From Lentinus brumalis (Eukaryota > Basidiomycota > Agaricomycetes > Polyporales > Polyporaceae), in NCBI GenBank assembly GCA_001792895.1, contig MARA01000054.1, positions 153,483-217,482 on the forward strand: a DNA stretch of 64,000 nt. The letters run 5' to 3'. The notes beneath the pieces were generated by a model. It was not told where the DNA came from. It searched no databases and was given only the letters and a program-made list of their open reading frames with translations. Within the stretch, counting starts at the first letter, position 1. Each line of letters begins with the position of its first letter. This document shows positions 12,722 through 24,147 of the stretch, in pieces. The translations under genes were made by a program, and so were the position numbers.

Positions 12722-13258
12722 ATGCGCTTCTCCGCTGTCCTCCTTGCTGCCCTCTCCGCTGCCACCTTCGGCTACGCCCAGTCCATGTCGGGCGGTGATG
12801 GTACGTTGCCTCTCCACTTCGGACGTTCCCTTGAACCGATGCTGATTGTGTTCGGTGTTTGCAGCGACGTTCTACTCCGCTGGCCTCGGTTCGTGCGGTT
12901 TCTTCAACACCGACGCCGACTTCATTGTCGCCGTCGACGTCGCCACCATCACCAGCTTCCCCGGCGCTGGAGCCAACCCGAACGCGTGAGTCTCAGCTCT
13001 ATCCCGTGTCCCAATCCCGACTGCACCCTGTCCTGTCGCATCTGCTTTTCAATGCTAATACCCATCTTCCACAGGAACCCGATGTGCGGTCGCCAAATGG
13101 TCGTCACGGGCCCCGACGGCAAGTCCGTCACGGTCACCGTAGCGGACACATGCCCCGGATGCGCGCCCGGCAGCGTCGACCTGACGCCGACGGCGTTCCA
13201 GCAGCTCGCCAGCCTGGACGTCGGCCGTCTGCACGGCATCAGCTGGACCCTCGTCTAG
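12722..13258 (+). CDS. Secreted RlpA-like DPBB protein, paralogue 2
   Basis: Three exons (12722-12800, 12865-12985, 13075-13258). The product is about 127 residues with a signal peptide ('MRFSAVLLAALSAATFGYAQ') and a DPBB domain: 'MSGGDATFYS', 'GSCGFFNTDADFIVAV', 'NPMCGRQMVVTGPDGKSV', 'VADTCPGCAPGSVDLTPTA' and 'HGISWTLV'. This is the copy closest to the family consensus (DTCPGC and HGISW intact). Exon phases are identical to the neighbouring paralogues. It is likely an extracellular small barrel protein; substrate unknown. The local TATA-driven promoter suggests regulated, possibly strong expression (inference). Confidence 0.9.
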   Translation: MRFSAVLLAALSAATFGYAQSMSGGDGTLPLHFGRSLEPMLIVFGVCSDVLLRWPRFVRFLQHRRRLHCRRRRRHHHQLPRRWSQPERVSLSSIPCPNPDCTLSCRICFSMLIPIFHRNPMCGRQMVVTGPDGKSVTVTVADTCPGCAPGSVDLTPTAFQQLASLDVGRLHGISWTLV

Positions 13259-13900
13259 AGGAGCAAGCGTATGATGATTATGACCGCTCATGACGATGTA
13301 CGATGTGTAGGCAACTGTTACGAATTGTGATGAAAGTGAAACATAAGCATTGGCGGCGTGTGCGGTGTGATGTCTCCCGGACCTCATCTTGATATCGTCG
13401 CATTATTTAGGAGTTTTGGCCCTGCCGTCTCCCAAGCATGAAGAGGCCGAAGCTCGAGAGCGCATCGTCGATGGTTGAAAGTGCCCAAGCTCAGGTTCGA
13501 AATACATGCCGGCAGTTGCCGCCGCTCGTCACGCCGCCTCCGAACACGGTGAACCCCTCCTTCTCCTGATCAGTGATCGCATCCTTCCCATTGCTCAGTC
13601 GAACTCGTTTTTGCCTACTAGCTGAGTAGTAAGTCGCCTCAGCATCAATGCTATGAAGTCGCCATGTAATCATCCACACATGATACGCCGAAAGTGAGTA
13701 CAGACTCAAGAGCCAGCACTGATTCATAATGTTGCGCTCTTGCGCGTTCAGGTTCCAGCACGACGCAGTGCCACGCTGTGCGTGCTACGGTGAGAGATGT
13801 GCACGCAGTCAGTAATGTGATGCGTACAACAGGAGAGACTTATGGCGCCTTCAGGCTGCATGGAAGCACACAATTCACCGGTCATCGAGAACTTGTAGTC
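13259..13900. repeat. Duplicated 3' flank of DPBB paralogue 2
   Basis: Downstream DNA resembles that behind paralogue 3. For example, the GGTTCGAAAT.CA.GCCGGCA area at about 13494-13515 matches about 24263-24285. No gene is supported here. Confidence 0.55.
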
Positions 13901-13959
13901 ATGAGGCAGATTTGTGGTTGCCTTACTCATACGTGTCCGAAGCCTGAAGGTCCGATGCT

Positions 13960-14260
13960 ATGGAATCAGGCCGCATTATGGGTAGGCCGCAAAGCTGGTA
14001 GCGGGAAGATCCCAGAGCACGAATGTTTCGTTAAAGCCGAATGCTCCTGCGGAGGGACGAACTGCATGTCTAGTGCGCCGTCCGAGATCGCTTACACAGC
14101 GTACGAGACCTCCATCGGTGGATCTGCGGCTAAAAGTCGATAGTGAGGTGAGTATATACCATATGTGTTTCCGACCGGAGAACTCACTTCCGCCGTCGCA
14201 GGAGTACGTGTCCTTGACAAGGACTATGACCTGTCTACGGAGGCCTGTCACGGAGCGGAA
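13960..14260 (-). pseudogene. Decayed gene remnant, copy A
   Basis: On the minus strand, short conserved pieces ('GGAGCATTCG', the GTCTCGTACGCTGTGTAAGCGATC area) correspond to copy B at 25.1-25.5 kb. There the same strand gives 'EILYAVYAIRAGALDVPFD'. Copy A has an in-frame stop in the equivalent of 'LYAVYAI' and no long open frame. The family is not recognised. It is called a pseudogene only because two diverged copies preserve similar frames with different lesions. Confidence 0.45.
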
Positions 14261-14299
14261 ACGCACCTTCAGCCAAAATGCGACTCGTCTGACAGTTGA

Positions 14300-14940
14300 T
14301 CATTCGGTACGTCGTCACAAACAGTTGCTGGTCCTATTCCGAAAACCCCGACGATATGAGGCCGTCAGCTTCTCCCGGCGCACCCTGTGCAACCATTCGG
14401 CGCAACATACTGGGCAGGAACATATATCAAGCTCCGAGTCCGTTCTGGTCACTACTAGGACTCCATCTAAGCTTCATCACGAGTTTCTAACTACCGACGT
14501 CGGACAAGGACTTGTCGTTTGGTTGGCCTTCGTGATATAACCGTAAAACCTGGCTCTGAAATGCGGCGGTAAGTACCGACATCAGGAAATCCTCCCCCTG
14601 CGAAAGAGCGATACATTAGCGCGATCCCGGAGACAAGAGTGAAAATGGAGATAATCGCTTGCTTACCAGTAGCTAATTTGTACGTACATCGTTGAACTCG
14701 TAGAATGAGAGGGGAAAGGTATCCGCGCGTACAGAAAAAGCTGGGGAGGCAAGCGGACGCGGTATGTGCGACTCGATGCAGCGAGGAGTTTCGGCATCGG
14801 CAATATAGACGCCGCGATGTCCGCAAGTGGCAGGTAGTGCTCACGGGCCTGTCTGGCCACTGCGGCACTGTACTCACAGAGCGGAACAAAAAGCCTGCAT
14901 AGATGAGTTCTCATTCATATCAGGAACATCCCGGTGCACT
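14300..14940. other. Intergenic region
   Basis: No supported gene or repeat. Frames are short and unrecognised on both strands. Confidence 0.35.
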
Positions 14941-15189
14941 CAGTTTTGCTTAGCGGTTAAAGCGCCGCCCTCAAGAGCCTGTATTTTGCGCACGGGCGTC
15001 CCGTAGTTCCCAATCGGGAATTTGAGCGCTCCGTCACTTTGGGACTTCGCTCCGGACTCGTCGAGGTCGCTTCCTCTTGGACCACCACCACCACCACCGG
15101 CGTCGTCAACCTATCCTTGATATTCCCGACCTTCAAGTTTGCTTGTCTTTTTTGCACTACTTTGGGGGCTCCTGCAATTATCTAGCTCA

Positions 15190-15725
15190 GCTCTAGCCCG
15201 GACTACTTCGTACTGGAAGACTGCACTGTCGACGATCTCGAGGACTGGGTCAGGTCACGGATGGCATGGCACAAGGGTGCCAGGGCGGAGGAGGGCTGTC
15301 TACACATTACGGTAAGCCTACCCGGTCTCTTTTTTGGGCGGCAGAGTTGCGCATGCCATCAAACCTCGAGGCTGAACGGCTGACTGGGGTTGTTGTTGTC
15401 GTCGTCGGGCTGCTGCTGAATATGCGGGCTCCGCTTGCGAGACTGTGTCATGGGTTCTTATGTACGACTAGGTGCTCGCTGTTGACGTGCTGATGTCCCT
15501 CTGTAGCTCTCCTGGCGGCGCACGAGAGGCGCATGAGACTTGCAAGGAGATATGGACATGGCGGCGACTACTGTATCGCCATGGTCTTCAGCCCGCTCGT
15601 CTTCGGATCAGTCATCAGGAGAGATCGCGCTGCAGGTGAGTTTCTGTCCATTGATGTCAGGCCAGGACCCCCATGTCGAGCGTCCTCCAGACGACCGTTT
15701 GACGGTCCCCATCTCAAACTACAAC
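15190..15725 (+). CDS. Possible spliced gene fragment of unknown family
   Basis: A frame with coding-like composition ('SPDYFVLEDCTVDDLEDWVR', then 'RMAWHKGARAEEGCLHIT') ends at a GTAAGC donor near 15312. A second open stretch follows an acceptor near 15506 ('LLAAHERRMRLARRYGHGG') and reaches another donor near 15635. No start or stop can be fixed and no family is recognised. It could be part of a broken gene left by the nearby transposon insertion. Confidence 0.25.
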
Positions 15726-16097
15726 AGTGACATCTTGCCTTGCTATTCCTCGGGGTCGATACTCCTTTCCCGCACGAATTACCTTCTATGCTTACCATTT
15801 GCATCTTGTCACGTCCCGCCTACCTCTGGGTTCTCTCATGCTACCGTCTACCTCTACCTCTCTTCTCATGATATCGTCTATGGTTCTGCGATGCATATTT
15901 GCACCTTGTAACTCTGTTCTCGCACCTCGTACTCATACTGGCAACATGTTATTCGTATTTGTTGCGTCTTCTGCGTCTTCCTCGATTGTTACGTCTAGCG
16001 TCTGGATTGTTAGTTCTAGTGTCTGCGTCTAAGCAGTGTGTCTAGTTGAAGTTCGTCGTCCGTCTTTTTCTGGGTTCTGGTGTGTGATTAAGATCTA

Positions 16098-19000
16098 CAC
16101 TGCAAAGGATGTTCGGACGGGTGGTGTTTTGGCGGGCATGTAAGGACGTTCGTAAGCATTCAGGCGTCCTTCGCGGCCCTTTGTTCAAGGCTCCAGTTTG
16201 GACATCGGACGCGAGCAGTGAGAAAGAATTGCTTGCGAAAGTTTCAATACAGAACTATATACATATGGCGGTCACTGAACGGGTTCACAAAGAATCCGGA
16301 GCACTCGTCGAGGATGTTACTACTTGACCAGTCCCGTGGCACGATAGCCGGGAAGTCTGGAAGCAGGTGGCAGCTCCGTCGTATATTCCGCACCTCGACT
16401 ATGCTGGCAAGGCGAGTCCCTGAACCGTCTGCCTCCTCCCGGAGCGAGCGAGAGACGCGGTACATGCCATGTGCTTGTCCAGGTTCGTCGAATGGTGTGA
16501 ACCACTCGACATATGCGAGGAAGCCTGGGTCATCATCACCATGCCCGGTGAAGAACCGAGTGATACCCTTCGCCGGAATCCTGAACACGAGGTGGACTTG
16601 TCCCACCCGATATCCTGTTGGAAGCATGGTCAGTGTGTTGTCGGCGAGACTGACCGCCACCCGAAGACGCACCTGTGACTCCTGTATGGCGTCCAGTGCC
16701 ATCATTGACAAGGACAGTGTCGAACCGGGATGGGACCACCCGCCCTTGGGTGTCAAGCCTCGACGGACGCATGTGTGCAACGTCGAGTAAGTCGTCTTCG
16801 GACAGGCCGAAGCCCTCGATGTCATGAATCACGAACTTCAGCCGCTGCCAGACCGGGACCTTCAGGAAATTGAAGAAGAACCCTGCAAGGGCTCGCTCGA
16901 CCTGATGCGCCGTGAGATGCGGATTTTGACGGTGTATGATGAAGCGAGCCAGAGCGTCGCGGAAGAAAGGAGCACCATATTGTGCAGCCGCCTGTTCGAA
17001 CGTGACAGCTCGAACGCTAGGATATTTTGTGAGATGAATGTCGGTACCAGAGATGGACGGAACAATGATCCCCTCGTAGTGCTTGGGCTGTGCAGCTGGA
17101 TGAGCCTCAGGATTGATGTGTGCACCGTCAGACGGGACGAGGTTGTTGTGATGTGCGTGGGTGATCCACCAGTCAATGTACGATGTATGATGGTCGATCT
17201 TCTCTCGCCGTTCGAGCCATACGGTCATCTGCGGAAATTCATCTTTATGATTGGTCGAGCGGTAAGCTTCTTTAGCGAAGTCAATGTGGAGTCGCTCGGT
17301 GTATTGGGAGTCGTAGTTGTCAGTGGTGCCGAACAACTTGATGGAGGGGGGTAGTGGTCGAGGGAGTGAAGCTTGGGGATCTCGAAGTTCCCTCGCACTC
17401 CAAGGTCAATGAAGACGCTCTTGTGATCGTGGAAGGTTTGCAGTGAGGCTCGGAGGCGTCGCAGTGTCTCCGAAGTGTGGACGGGGTACTGTGCCATATA
17501 GAGGAAGTCGAGAATCGCGCGGAGAGCACGGACAAGGCGGTAGGGCGAGGCGTTATTTGGGAGCTGGAGTCCGACGACAACTCCGAGGATAACGCGGCAC
17601 ATGTCGGCGTGTTCCTTGCCCGTCACGCGTTGGCGTTTGGTGATCCCCTGAGCAAAGTATCGCACCTGATGGTTAGGTGGTAGACGTCGACAGCGTGCGT
17701 CAATCTCCTCTGGACCATAGGCATGCTTGAGCCAGGAGACGAAGTGCTTGATGACGCCCTGGTATAACTGATGGAGAATATCCGGGGTGATCGAGCGATA
17801 GATGTCGACGTATGGAAGGGATTCCCAGTACGGATGCTGGATGGGCTTGATCCCCGCTAGACGACATGCGCTGCAGATAGGGTCAGGGAGCGAGTGAGCA
17901 AGCAACATCGAGCAGAAGGGACCGTCAATAAGCGTACTGTGCGAACTCCTGCGGATCACCGTCAATCTTGCCAATTGCCTTCAGCACGTTCTCGAAATCG
18001 CGAAGCTTTGTGGGAGTAGGTGATGGTTCTCCGATGTCGCCAGGGGCGATTGGGCACTTGGGGCACTCGCCCTTCTTGCACCCAGTGACGAGCAATTGCT
18101 CGGGATAGTCGCCGACATGCATAGCGAAGATCGGATGACCCCGATAGATTACGCCCTCACCGCTAGGAAGCTCTAGACCATTGACTCCGGCTGTCTCCAA
18201 AGGCCGCATGATGTGCTTGAGGCACGCATGGAAGAGGTTGGCATGCGTGCGACGGCGACCGGCTTTACTCGTGATGTGCTCGAGGTTAGAGGCGGGAAGG
18301 TATGCGAGTAGAATCTGGCCGTGACGAGACGGCTTGCATCGAACATGCTTGGGAAGGTTTCCAATCGTCATGTACACGGGGTACGCAGTGCGGTTGCCGA
18401 AAAGCGTGAGCTGAGTCTTGTCTGTGGATATGATGACGGGAATGATAGTCGCACCCGACTTCTTCTCCTGCTCGAGCTTCTCCTGTATAAGCCATTAAGC
18501 AAACACGGCCTTGATCACCGATGAAGGAACCAACCTGAGTAGCCCACCACCATTCTCCTGTATGCAGATCGAAGTAGACTTGCATTTTATGCTCGGGATC
18601 TGCAAAATGGTGCTCCGGTGCAAAGACGAGTAAGCCGTTGAATTCAGGGTCCCCGAAGAGCGCCTTGATGCATTGTATGATGTCTCGGTAGAAGAGTTCG
18701 AAAGCTTCTCCAGCGACGATGATGCGTTGGCGCATGAATCGCGGTCGGCTGGAGGATAGTTTCTTGTCTATGATTTCGTTCAACTGCGCAGATGATCTAT
18801 ACGAGAGACCCAGTCGCTCGGCCAGCTGTTATTCATTTTGGGGTGTGAGTACCCAGGTATCAACTGTGCAGGACGAATAATACGTACACCCTCAATGGCA
18901 AGAAGCTCTGAGACCGCGGTGGATCCAGGACCCCTCATCTTAGCCCACCGTGCAAACTCCCAGTCCAGCTTCGAGGCAAATGGTGCGTAAACTTCCTGAT

Positions 19001-19693
19001 CATCTGCGGCATCCGCAAGCGACCTCATCGCCTCATAAGCAGACTGGACACGCTCGCGATCCGGTATAGGAGCACCAGCCTGAGCGCGTTCCGGGAACGG
19101 GTCAACGTGGGTCTTGGCATGCAGATGGGCCTCTGCTCGCGCGCGGTCTTCACGGTCAAGAAGCGGTTGCTGTCCACTAGCTACGTGCTGATCTGGAGGC
19201 TGGTTTGGGATCCCCTGGGCTGGTGATGGCGGGATAGGAGGAGGAGGTTCCCACCAATCGTCGTCTGGGTCCGCTTCATCGTCGCCTATGTCGAAAGCGT
19301 GTGCCGCGGCGTCTTCCCCATCCTCATCCACTTCCACTTCACTCCTCTCGTCGAAATCGAGCTCGTCGAAGTCTGCATCTGTATAGTCGCCGAAGAGGTC
19401 ACCCTCGAACTCAATCGGTGGACCTGCTTCGTCTACATCTTCCTCCTTGAATTCTTGATCTTGAGCTCCGTCGGCATAGTCGTTCTGAGCTTCGCGGAGG
19501 GCGGCACAGGCAGGTCGCTGAGTAGTGCTGAAATGCTTAGAATAGCCAGAGTGCGTGAAGAACTTATCGCAGCCTCTGCAATAGACAGACATTTGACCGA
19601 CATGAGCGTAGAGTGCAAGAGTGCCAGAGATTATCTTGCAGAGCGATAACATAACCGATTAGATCGGACGACCCAAAACATATGCCTGCAGTG
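16098..19693 (-). mobile_element. Plavaka-type DNA transposon (candidate full element)
   Basis: The interval encloses the Plavaka transposase gene. Candidate ends are CACTGCA at 16098-16104 and its inverse TGCAGTG at 19687-19693, giving a 3.6-kb element with a CACT(G/A)-type terminus as expected for CACTA-related elements. No target-site duplication was recognised, so the exact borders are tentative. Confidence 0.5.
16244..19592 (-). CDS. Plavaka family transposase
   Basis: Minus-strand gene assembled from long frames joined by introns. The start is placed at 'MSVYCRGCDKFF', which begins a zinc-finger-like N-terminus (C..C, then H/C residues); an in-frame ATG 60 bp upstream also exists. It is followed by a strongly acidic region, 'KLDWEFARWAKMRGPG', 'AFELFYRDIIQCIKALFGDP', 'MQVYFDLHTGEWWW', 'CKKGECPKCPIAPGDIGEP', 'HPYWESLPYVDIYRSITPDI' + 'LHQLYQGVIKH', 'NFEIPKLHSLDHY', 'DNYDSQYTERLHIDFAKEAY' and a C-terminal 'YVEWFTPF...NPFSDRHMY' segment. 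These landmarks match agaricomycete Plavaka (CACTA-related, DDE) transposases. The apparent frame change near 16640 is explained by an intron (GTGCGT...CAACAG). No inactivating lesion was seen, so the enzyme may be functional. Confidence 0.85.
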
Positions 19694-19890
19694 ACAAGCG
19701 GTGGGCGTCAGGTCTCGATGGCTCTGCGACGCGACGCGACCTGACGCGACTCTCGACAACGTACCAGCCTCTGTCCACCGGCCCTCGCGTACAAGCTCCG
19801 TCCGCGGGTGTTCTGGGCCGCATTCCACCACATTCCCATATAATCCCCGTTGTACTGCTCGCTAATGGTGCCTCTCTCGACTCTCTCAAC
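19694..19890 (+). promoter_or_regulatory. Region between Plavaka element and DUF6532 gene
   Basis: A short divergent interval containing tandem GACGCGAC-type repeats (about 19727-19752) and the presumed promoter of the DUF6532 gene. No clear TATA box. Confidence 0.35.
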
Positions 19891-22329
19891 ATGGTGAACC
19901 GTGCTCCTCAGGCGCAAGCTGTCCCCGTCCGGAGATGTGAGTAGTACAACCTTGAGGCTGTGGTGTTCATGACACTCACCATGAATTGCTTACACTCCAG
20001 CAACACGCCAAGCAGCTATCAACGCATCGCAAGGTCAGTTCTAACCAACTCAAACCGTCGCTACGCACAGTGTGCTCATCAGTTTGACAGCATGGAAACC
20101 ATTGAAACGACACCCTCGACAACCCAAACGGACTGCACTTAATGCTGAACTCAGTGAGCACGAGCCCGAGCAGCCCGAAAGGAAGCGTATGGCGCATTGT
20201 AAGTCGCATTCACCTCACTGATTGTCAAGACGACACCAAAGCAGCATCGCATCGCTATAGCACCCCTAAGCCCCCGACCACAGTCTCTGCCTCGTCACCC
20301 TGCTCCCATCATTGACTTGGACTCTGCGGACGAAGACTCACCAGTCACAACTTCTCGCACTAAGGATGTTCCTCGATCTCCTCCCCTGTCCACCATTGCC
20401 GTGCCTACATCCTTAAAGACCAGCAACGCCCGCCTCGCAACACCTACATCGGCCCATCCTCGCACCCGGGAGGTGAGCTCAGACGACTCTATGTCGGACT
20501 CGAGCTTCAAGCTATCTGACGACGATGAGTCGGAGGGCGATGATCTTGACTTCGAGCAGGCGATTGTGGACGAAGTAAGTCTGTCTTCTCTGCTTACATA
20601 TCAAGCGCGCAAAGTCTTACCCGCTTCCGTGTTACAAGGCCCCGCTCTTCGTGAACAACGATCATTCCCCTACTCCCTCACACCGGCGGTCTCCCTCCCT
20701 CTTTGCTAACCCGCACGCCATTGTCCGTTCATCATCAACTGCGTCAAAGCAATATGTTCCGGATTCTCAGTCGGAGGCGGAGTCAGACGATGGAAATAGG
20801 GCAGTCTCAAAGGTATGTATGAGGCTGTCCAGGTTTCCGCCAGCTATCGCGCACTCACGGGAAGGTCCAGCGAACCCAACACTTGTCAGCCTCTTACGGC
20901 AACAACCCCACCACCACGCAAAGTCTGCACGGCCCAAAAAAGGGACGAAGCAAAGCCGCGGTAGCTCGATCGCGGCAGAAGGCCGCTCAAGAGGTATGTT
21001 CTGCTCACTTGTGCATCTGTATCTCCTTCCTGAACCCTACAGGCTCCAATCTTTGCTGCACCGGAGCTGCGGGTTGACGAGAAGTTGGATATGGTTGACG
21101 CTGACGCTCCGAAGGTACGTCGGTCGTATACATGACTCTTGTAGCCTGAACCAACACTTCCAAGAGTGCGCCCGTCGTCGAAGACCACGATATCAAGATG
21201 GCGGATCCTTCTGGCGCTTCCGACGACCAATCCATCGAGCTTGTGTGGTCAGGAAAGGGCAGCAAACTTGGCCTCAAAGATCAGCACCCACGTGTTCAAG
21301 CTGTTGCTCGGGCGGCGATTGCGGAGCTTATCATTACAGCCTGTCTCGTGAACGCATTCCCCGAAGGCCCCGAGAAGCATAACCGTCATGCCAGGGACGC
21401 ACTGGTGAAGGTCGCGCAAGAAATGCACTGCGACGATATAGTCTTACGCGTGAAGCATGACAAGCATTATTATCTTCCCTTGGGAGCGATTGTGAGTTGC
21501 AGATCTGCTTTCCGCCCTTGCTAACGGCCATGCTGACCCACCTGCTAGCCGGCACAACGTCTGAGTACGTTCCGAGGCGCTGTCAAGAAGATCACCAACA
21601 GTATCCCAGAACCACTGTTCCATCTCGTCAGCGGCGACGTTGAACACGTCAAGTGGCTTCGTACTTCGCTTCGTTATATCTTCCCATGTGACTACAAGGT
21701 GAGTCGCTGCTACCGTGGTTTCGTACCCTCCTGGATGACTGACTGAAGTATGCTCGGTTGCAGAAGGGTACCTGGTCTGGGAAGAGACCGTACCAATCGC
21801 CCGTGTTTCTTCAGATACTTCGCACAGCGTTCTTTGCATCGTCGGAGAGTGCCGGCAATGTCCTCGCCAGTGAGTACACATCTTCGGATCGGGAGCGGCC
21901 CGATGAGCTGGAGCTTCCGGCGCCGATGCTTGCGCTTGCCTCGACTGCGGTGGGTTGCAGACAAGGGTGAAGATCTTCATGCTGACGCTGACATTACTTC
22001 CCTGCAGCTATGGGCCTCGATTGAGGATTACGAGCCTGCTCAGTACAAGATCAAGGATTTCACTGCAGATGCTTTTGCAGACGTCTATAGCGAGAACATG
22101 CGCGTTCTCAATCACTTGAAGGCGACTGTTCTCGACAAGTACCACAAGATGATGCACAAGTTCCTCGTTGATCTCCGGTGCGCCGCTGTCGACCTCTGCT
22201 CAGCTCTGATCGTACCTCGTCACTTACTGCGCTTGTCATCGTTGTAGCGGACCCACCGAGAACACGACTTCTGCCAGCGGCTCTGATCCGCTTGCACTTC
22301 TTGATGTTGACGGCATGCAGGTCGACTAG
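19891..22329 (+). CDS. DUF6532-domain protein
   Basis: Multi-exon gene from ATG at 19891 ('MVNRAPQAQAV') to TAG at 22327-22329 ('LLDVDGMQVD'). The N-terminal half is low-complexity, basic then acidic ('PRHPAPIIDLDSADEDSP', 'DDESEGDDLDFEQ', 'KKGRSKAAVARSRQKAAQE') and probably disordered and nuclear. The C-terminal half is globular: 'HPRVQAVARAAIAELIITAC', 'ALVKVAQEMHC', 'TFRGAVKKIT', 'SPVFLQILRTAFF' and 'DAFADVYSENMRVLNHLKA', the pattern of the agaricomycete DUF6532 domain, whose function is unknown. Exons join in frame through canonical introns. The gene starts only about 300 bp from the divergently oriented Plavaka transposase; whether it is host or transposon-associated cannot be told from sequence. 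Confidence 0.75.
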
Positions 22330-23480
22330 TTTCGTCTGATTTCTCGTCTCTCTCTCGTTGTCGCTCTGGACTTACTGTACCCTACCTAATGTGCGTTTTC
22401 CGCATTCGCTCATCCACTCCGCTCCGCCGATCAATGATTGATCACTCTCCCACTCTCTTCCCATCCTCGGCTTCATCTCTGGCGCCCTCCATTGCCCTCC
22501 CGTGGCGCGTGTGCGACTCACTCATGTTCCATATTCCGTTCCCTCGCCAATTTTCGTCCTGGCTCAGCCTTCCACTGTGCATAGAGCTGTGTCATTGTAC
22601 CGTCTACCCACCACTCCTCCTGTAGATGCATGTACGTATCGTGATGTATCATACTGTACCGATTCCCCGTTGTGCTTACAATGTATGTATCATTATTGTG
22701 CCGTATTGAATGCCTGATAAGTGTGCGATAAGAGCGTGTAACTAATACTACTAATGAGCTGCTAATCACGCTTACTAATGAGTCGTTAACACGGCTGATT
22801 AGCAAAGGACTAAGGTAAACATGGCACATCTGCGAGTCCCGATTATTCGCGCTCATATTCGCTCTTTAGTGCGATATCGCGGTTGGGGAATTTCCTGATG
22901 GAATATCAAGCACATCCCGCGGCACCGATGACTCGGAAGTATCGATCGCGTACCAGACACCTCCTCGTTCTATTGTAACCTCGGCTCTAGCTCGCTCTAC
23001 CCTCCTGTCTCTTGCGCTCACCTTTCCAGGGCCTGATGTTTACTGCAATACACCGAGTGTAAATCGACTTCCTGATGCGGTTTCTCCCAGTGCCACCAGC
23101 AATTCGGAGGCCGCCATTTCCGCGGTGCTTCGACCAGCTCCCCCACTCGTCCTGCGTCTCCGGCATGCTTTCGCCGTTCAAAAATTGCAATAAGAGCTGC
23201 GGTACTCCGATTGTCCCGCCCGGCATGTTATACCCTGACCTGTTTTCAAGGTTTGTAGGGTTAACCAATGCATGACGACACTCCATCCCACCCCGGACTC
23301 TATGGCCCTATGGACCACCCTTGCTGAAGCCCAGCCTTCGTTCCTGCACGTTCGTGCTTCTCCGGTGCTGCCGCACATCATATTGACCTGATGGATCTAC
23401 GTCCGCGCGTCCCTGAGTGCGGTGGATTGATCATGGACGCGGCAACCTGAGACCGCGGCCCAGACGCCGCAGGAATACGC
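22330..23480. other. Intergenic region upstream of DPBB paralogue 3
   Basis: No supported gene. It contains a small inverted-repeat cluster at about 22744-22810 (listed separately). Confidence 0.4.
22741..22810. repeat. Short inverted/direct repeat cluster (TACTAATGAG / GCTAATCA)
   Basis: The motif TACTAATGAG is repeated twice, and GCTAATCA is mirrored by TGATTAGC about 28 bp later, giving a possible hairpin. It may be a remnant of a small mobile element or a binding-site cluster. Nothing else supports a function. Confidence 0.4.
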
Positions 23481-23483
23481 TTT

Positions 23484-23588
23484 CCGTGTATATAATGTGG
23501 GCTTCGTACAGCTCGAGGTCTTCAGTCTGTACTACCCATCTCACCTTCAGATTCCAGTCCTGGGATCATCCTTTTTTGAGGGCTCACC
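23484..23588 (+). promoter_or_regulatory. Core promoter and 5' leader of DPBB paralogue 3
   Basis: A TATA box (GTGTATATAATG, about 23486-23497) lies about 100 bp before the ATG, followed by CTCGAGGTCTTCAGT and a CT-rich leader. It aligns by eye with the promoter of paralogue 2. Confidence 0.7.
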
Positions 23589-24147
23589 ATGCGTTCCTTC
23601 ACTCTCTTCTTCGCGGTCCTCTCCGCAGCCACCTTCGGCTGTGCCCAGACCATATCGGGCGGTGACGGTTCGTTTCTCCTCCTCAGGCGTCCTCTCGTGT
23701 CGAGACTAAGTATCTGTCTTACTTCTTTGTAGCGATGTTCCACTCCGGTGGCATCGGCTCTTGCGGTCGCTCCTACAGCGACCCCGACTTGGTCGTCGCC
23801 GTCGACCACGCAACCATGGCCACATTCGCCGGCACTGAAACCGACCCGACGCGGTGAGTCTAGCTCTCGGTCCTGAGTCCGGCTCTCGCTCGCCCGGGCG
23901 TCCGTTCCCGCTCGACCCGTCCTCGCGTGTTCCCGTCACGATGCTCACCGCCATACTCCGCAGGAACCCTCTGTGCGGTCGCCAGATGGTCATCACTAGC
24001 CCTGACAACAAGGCTATCACGGTCACCGTCGAGGATACTTGCTTCATATGCTCGACAGGCAGCGTCGACCTCACGCGGGGCGCCTTCCAGCTGCTCGCCC
24101 CTCTGTCCGCCGGCATTATTCACGGCATTAGCTGGACCCTCATCTAG
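23589..24147 (+). CDS. Secreted RlpA-like DPBB protein, paralogue 3
   Basis: Three exons (23589-23667, 23733-23853, 23964-24147) with the same phases as the other two copies. A signal peptide ('MRSFTLFFAVLSAATFGCAQ') precedes a diverged DPBB domain: 'ISGGDAMFHS', 'GSCGRSYSDPDLVVAV', 'NPLCGRQMVITSPDNKAI', 'VEDTCFICSTGSVDLT', 'HGISWTLI'. The consensus CGFFNT is replaced by CGRSYS and CPGC by CFIC, but the cysteines persist. It is likely still secreted, possibly with altered binding. It clusters more closely with paralogue 2 than with paralogue 1. Confidence 0.88.

Noticed and set aside
13488..13520. tRNA-like GGTTCGAAAT arm
   Set aside because: The same words recur at 24.26 kb as part of the DPBB 3'-flank duplication, without acceptor stem or anticodon arm.
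14440..14560. Possible ribosomal or snRNA gene in the 14-kb gap
   Set aside because: No conserved core words were found. The region resembles decayed duplicated DNA.
16536..16825. Frameshift in the Plavaka transposase
   Set aside because: An intron with GTGCGT donor and CAACAG acceptor joins the two frames correctly, so no lesion is needed.
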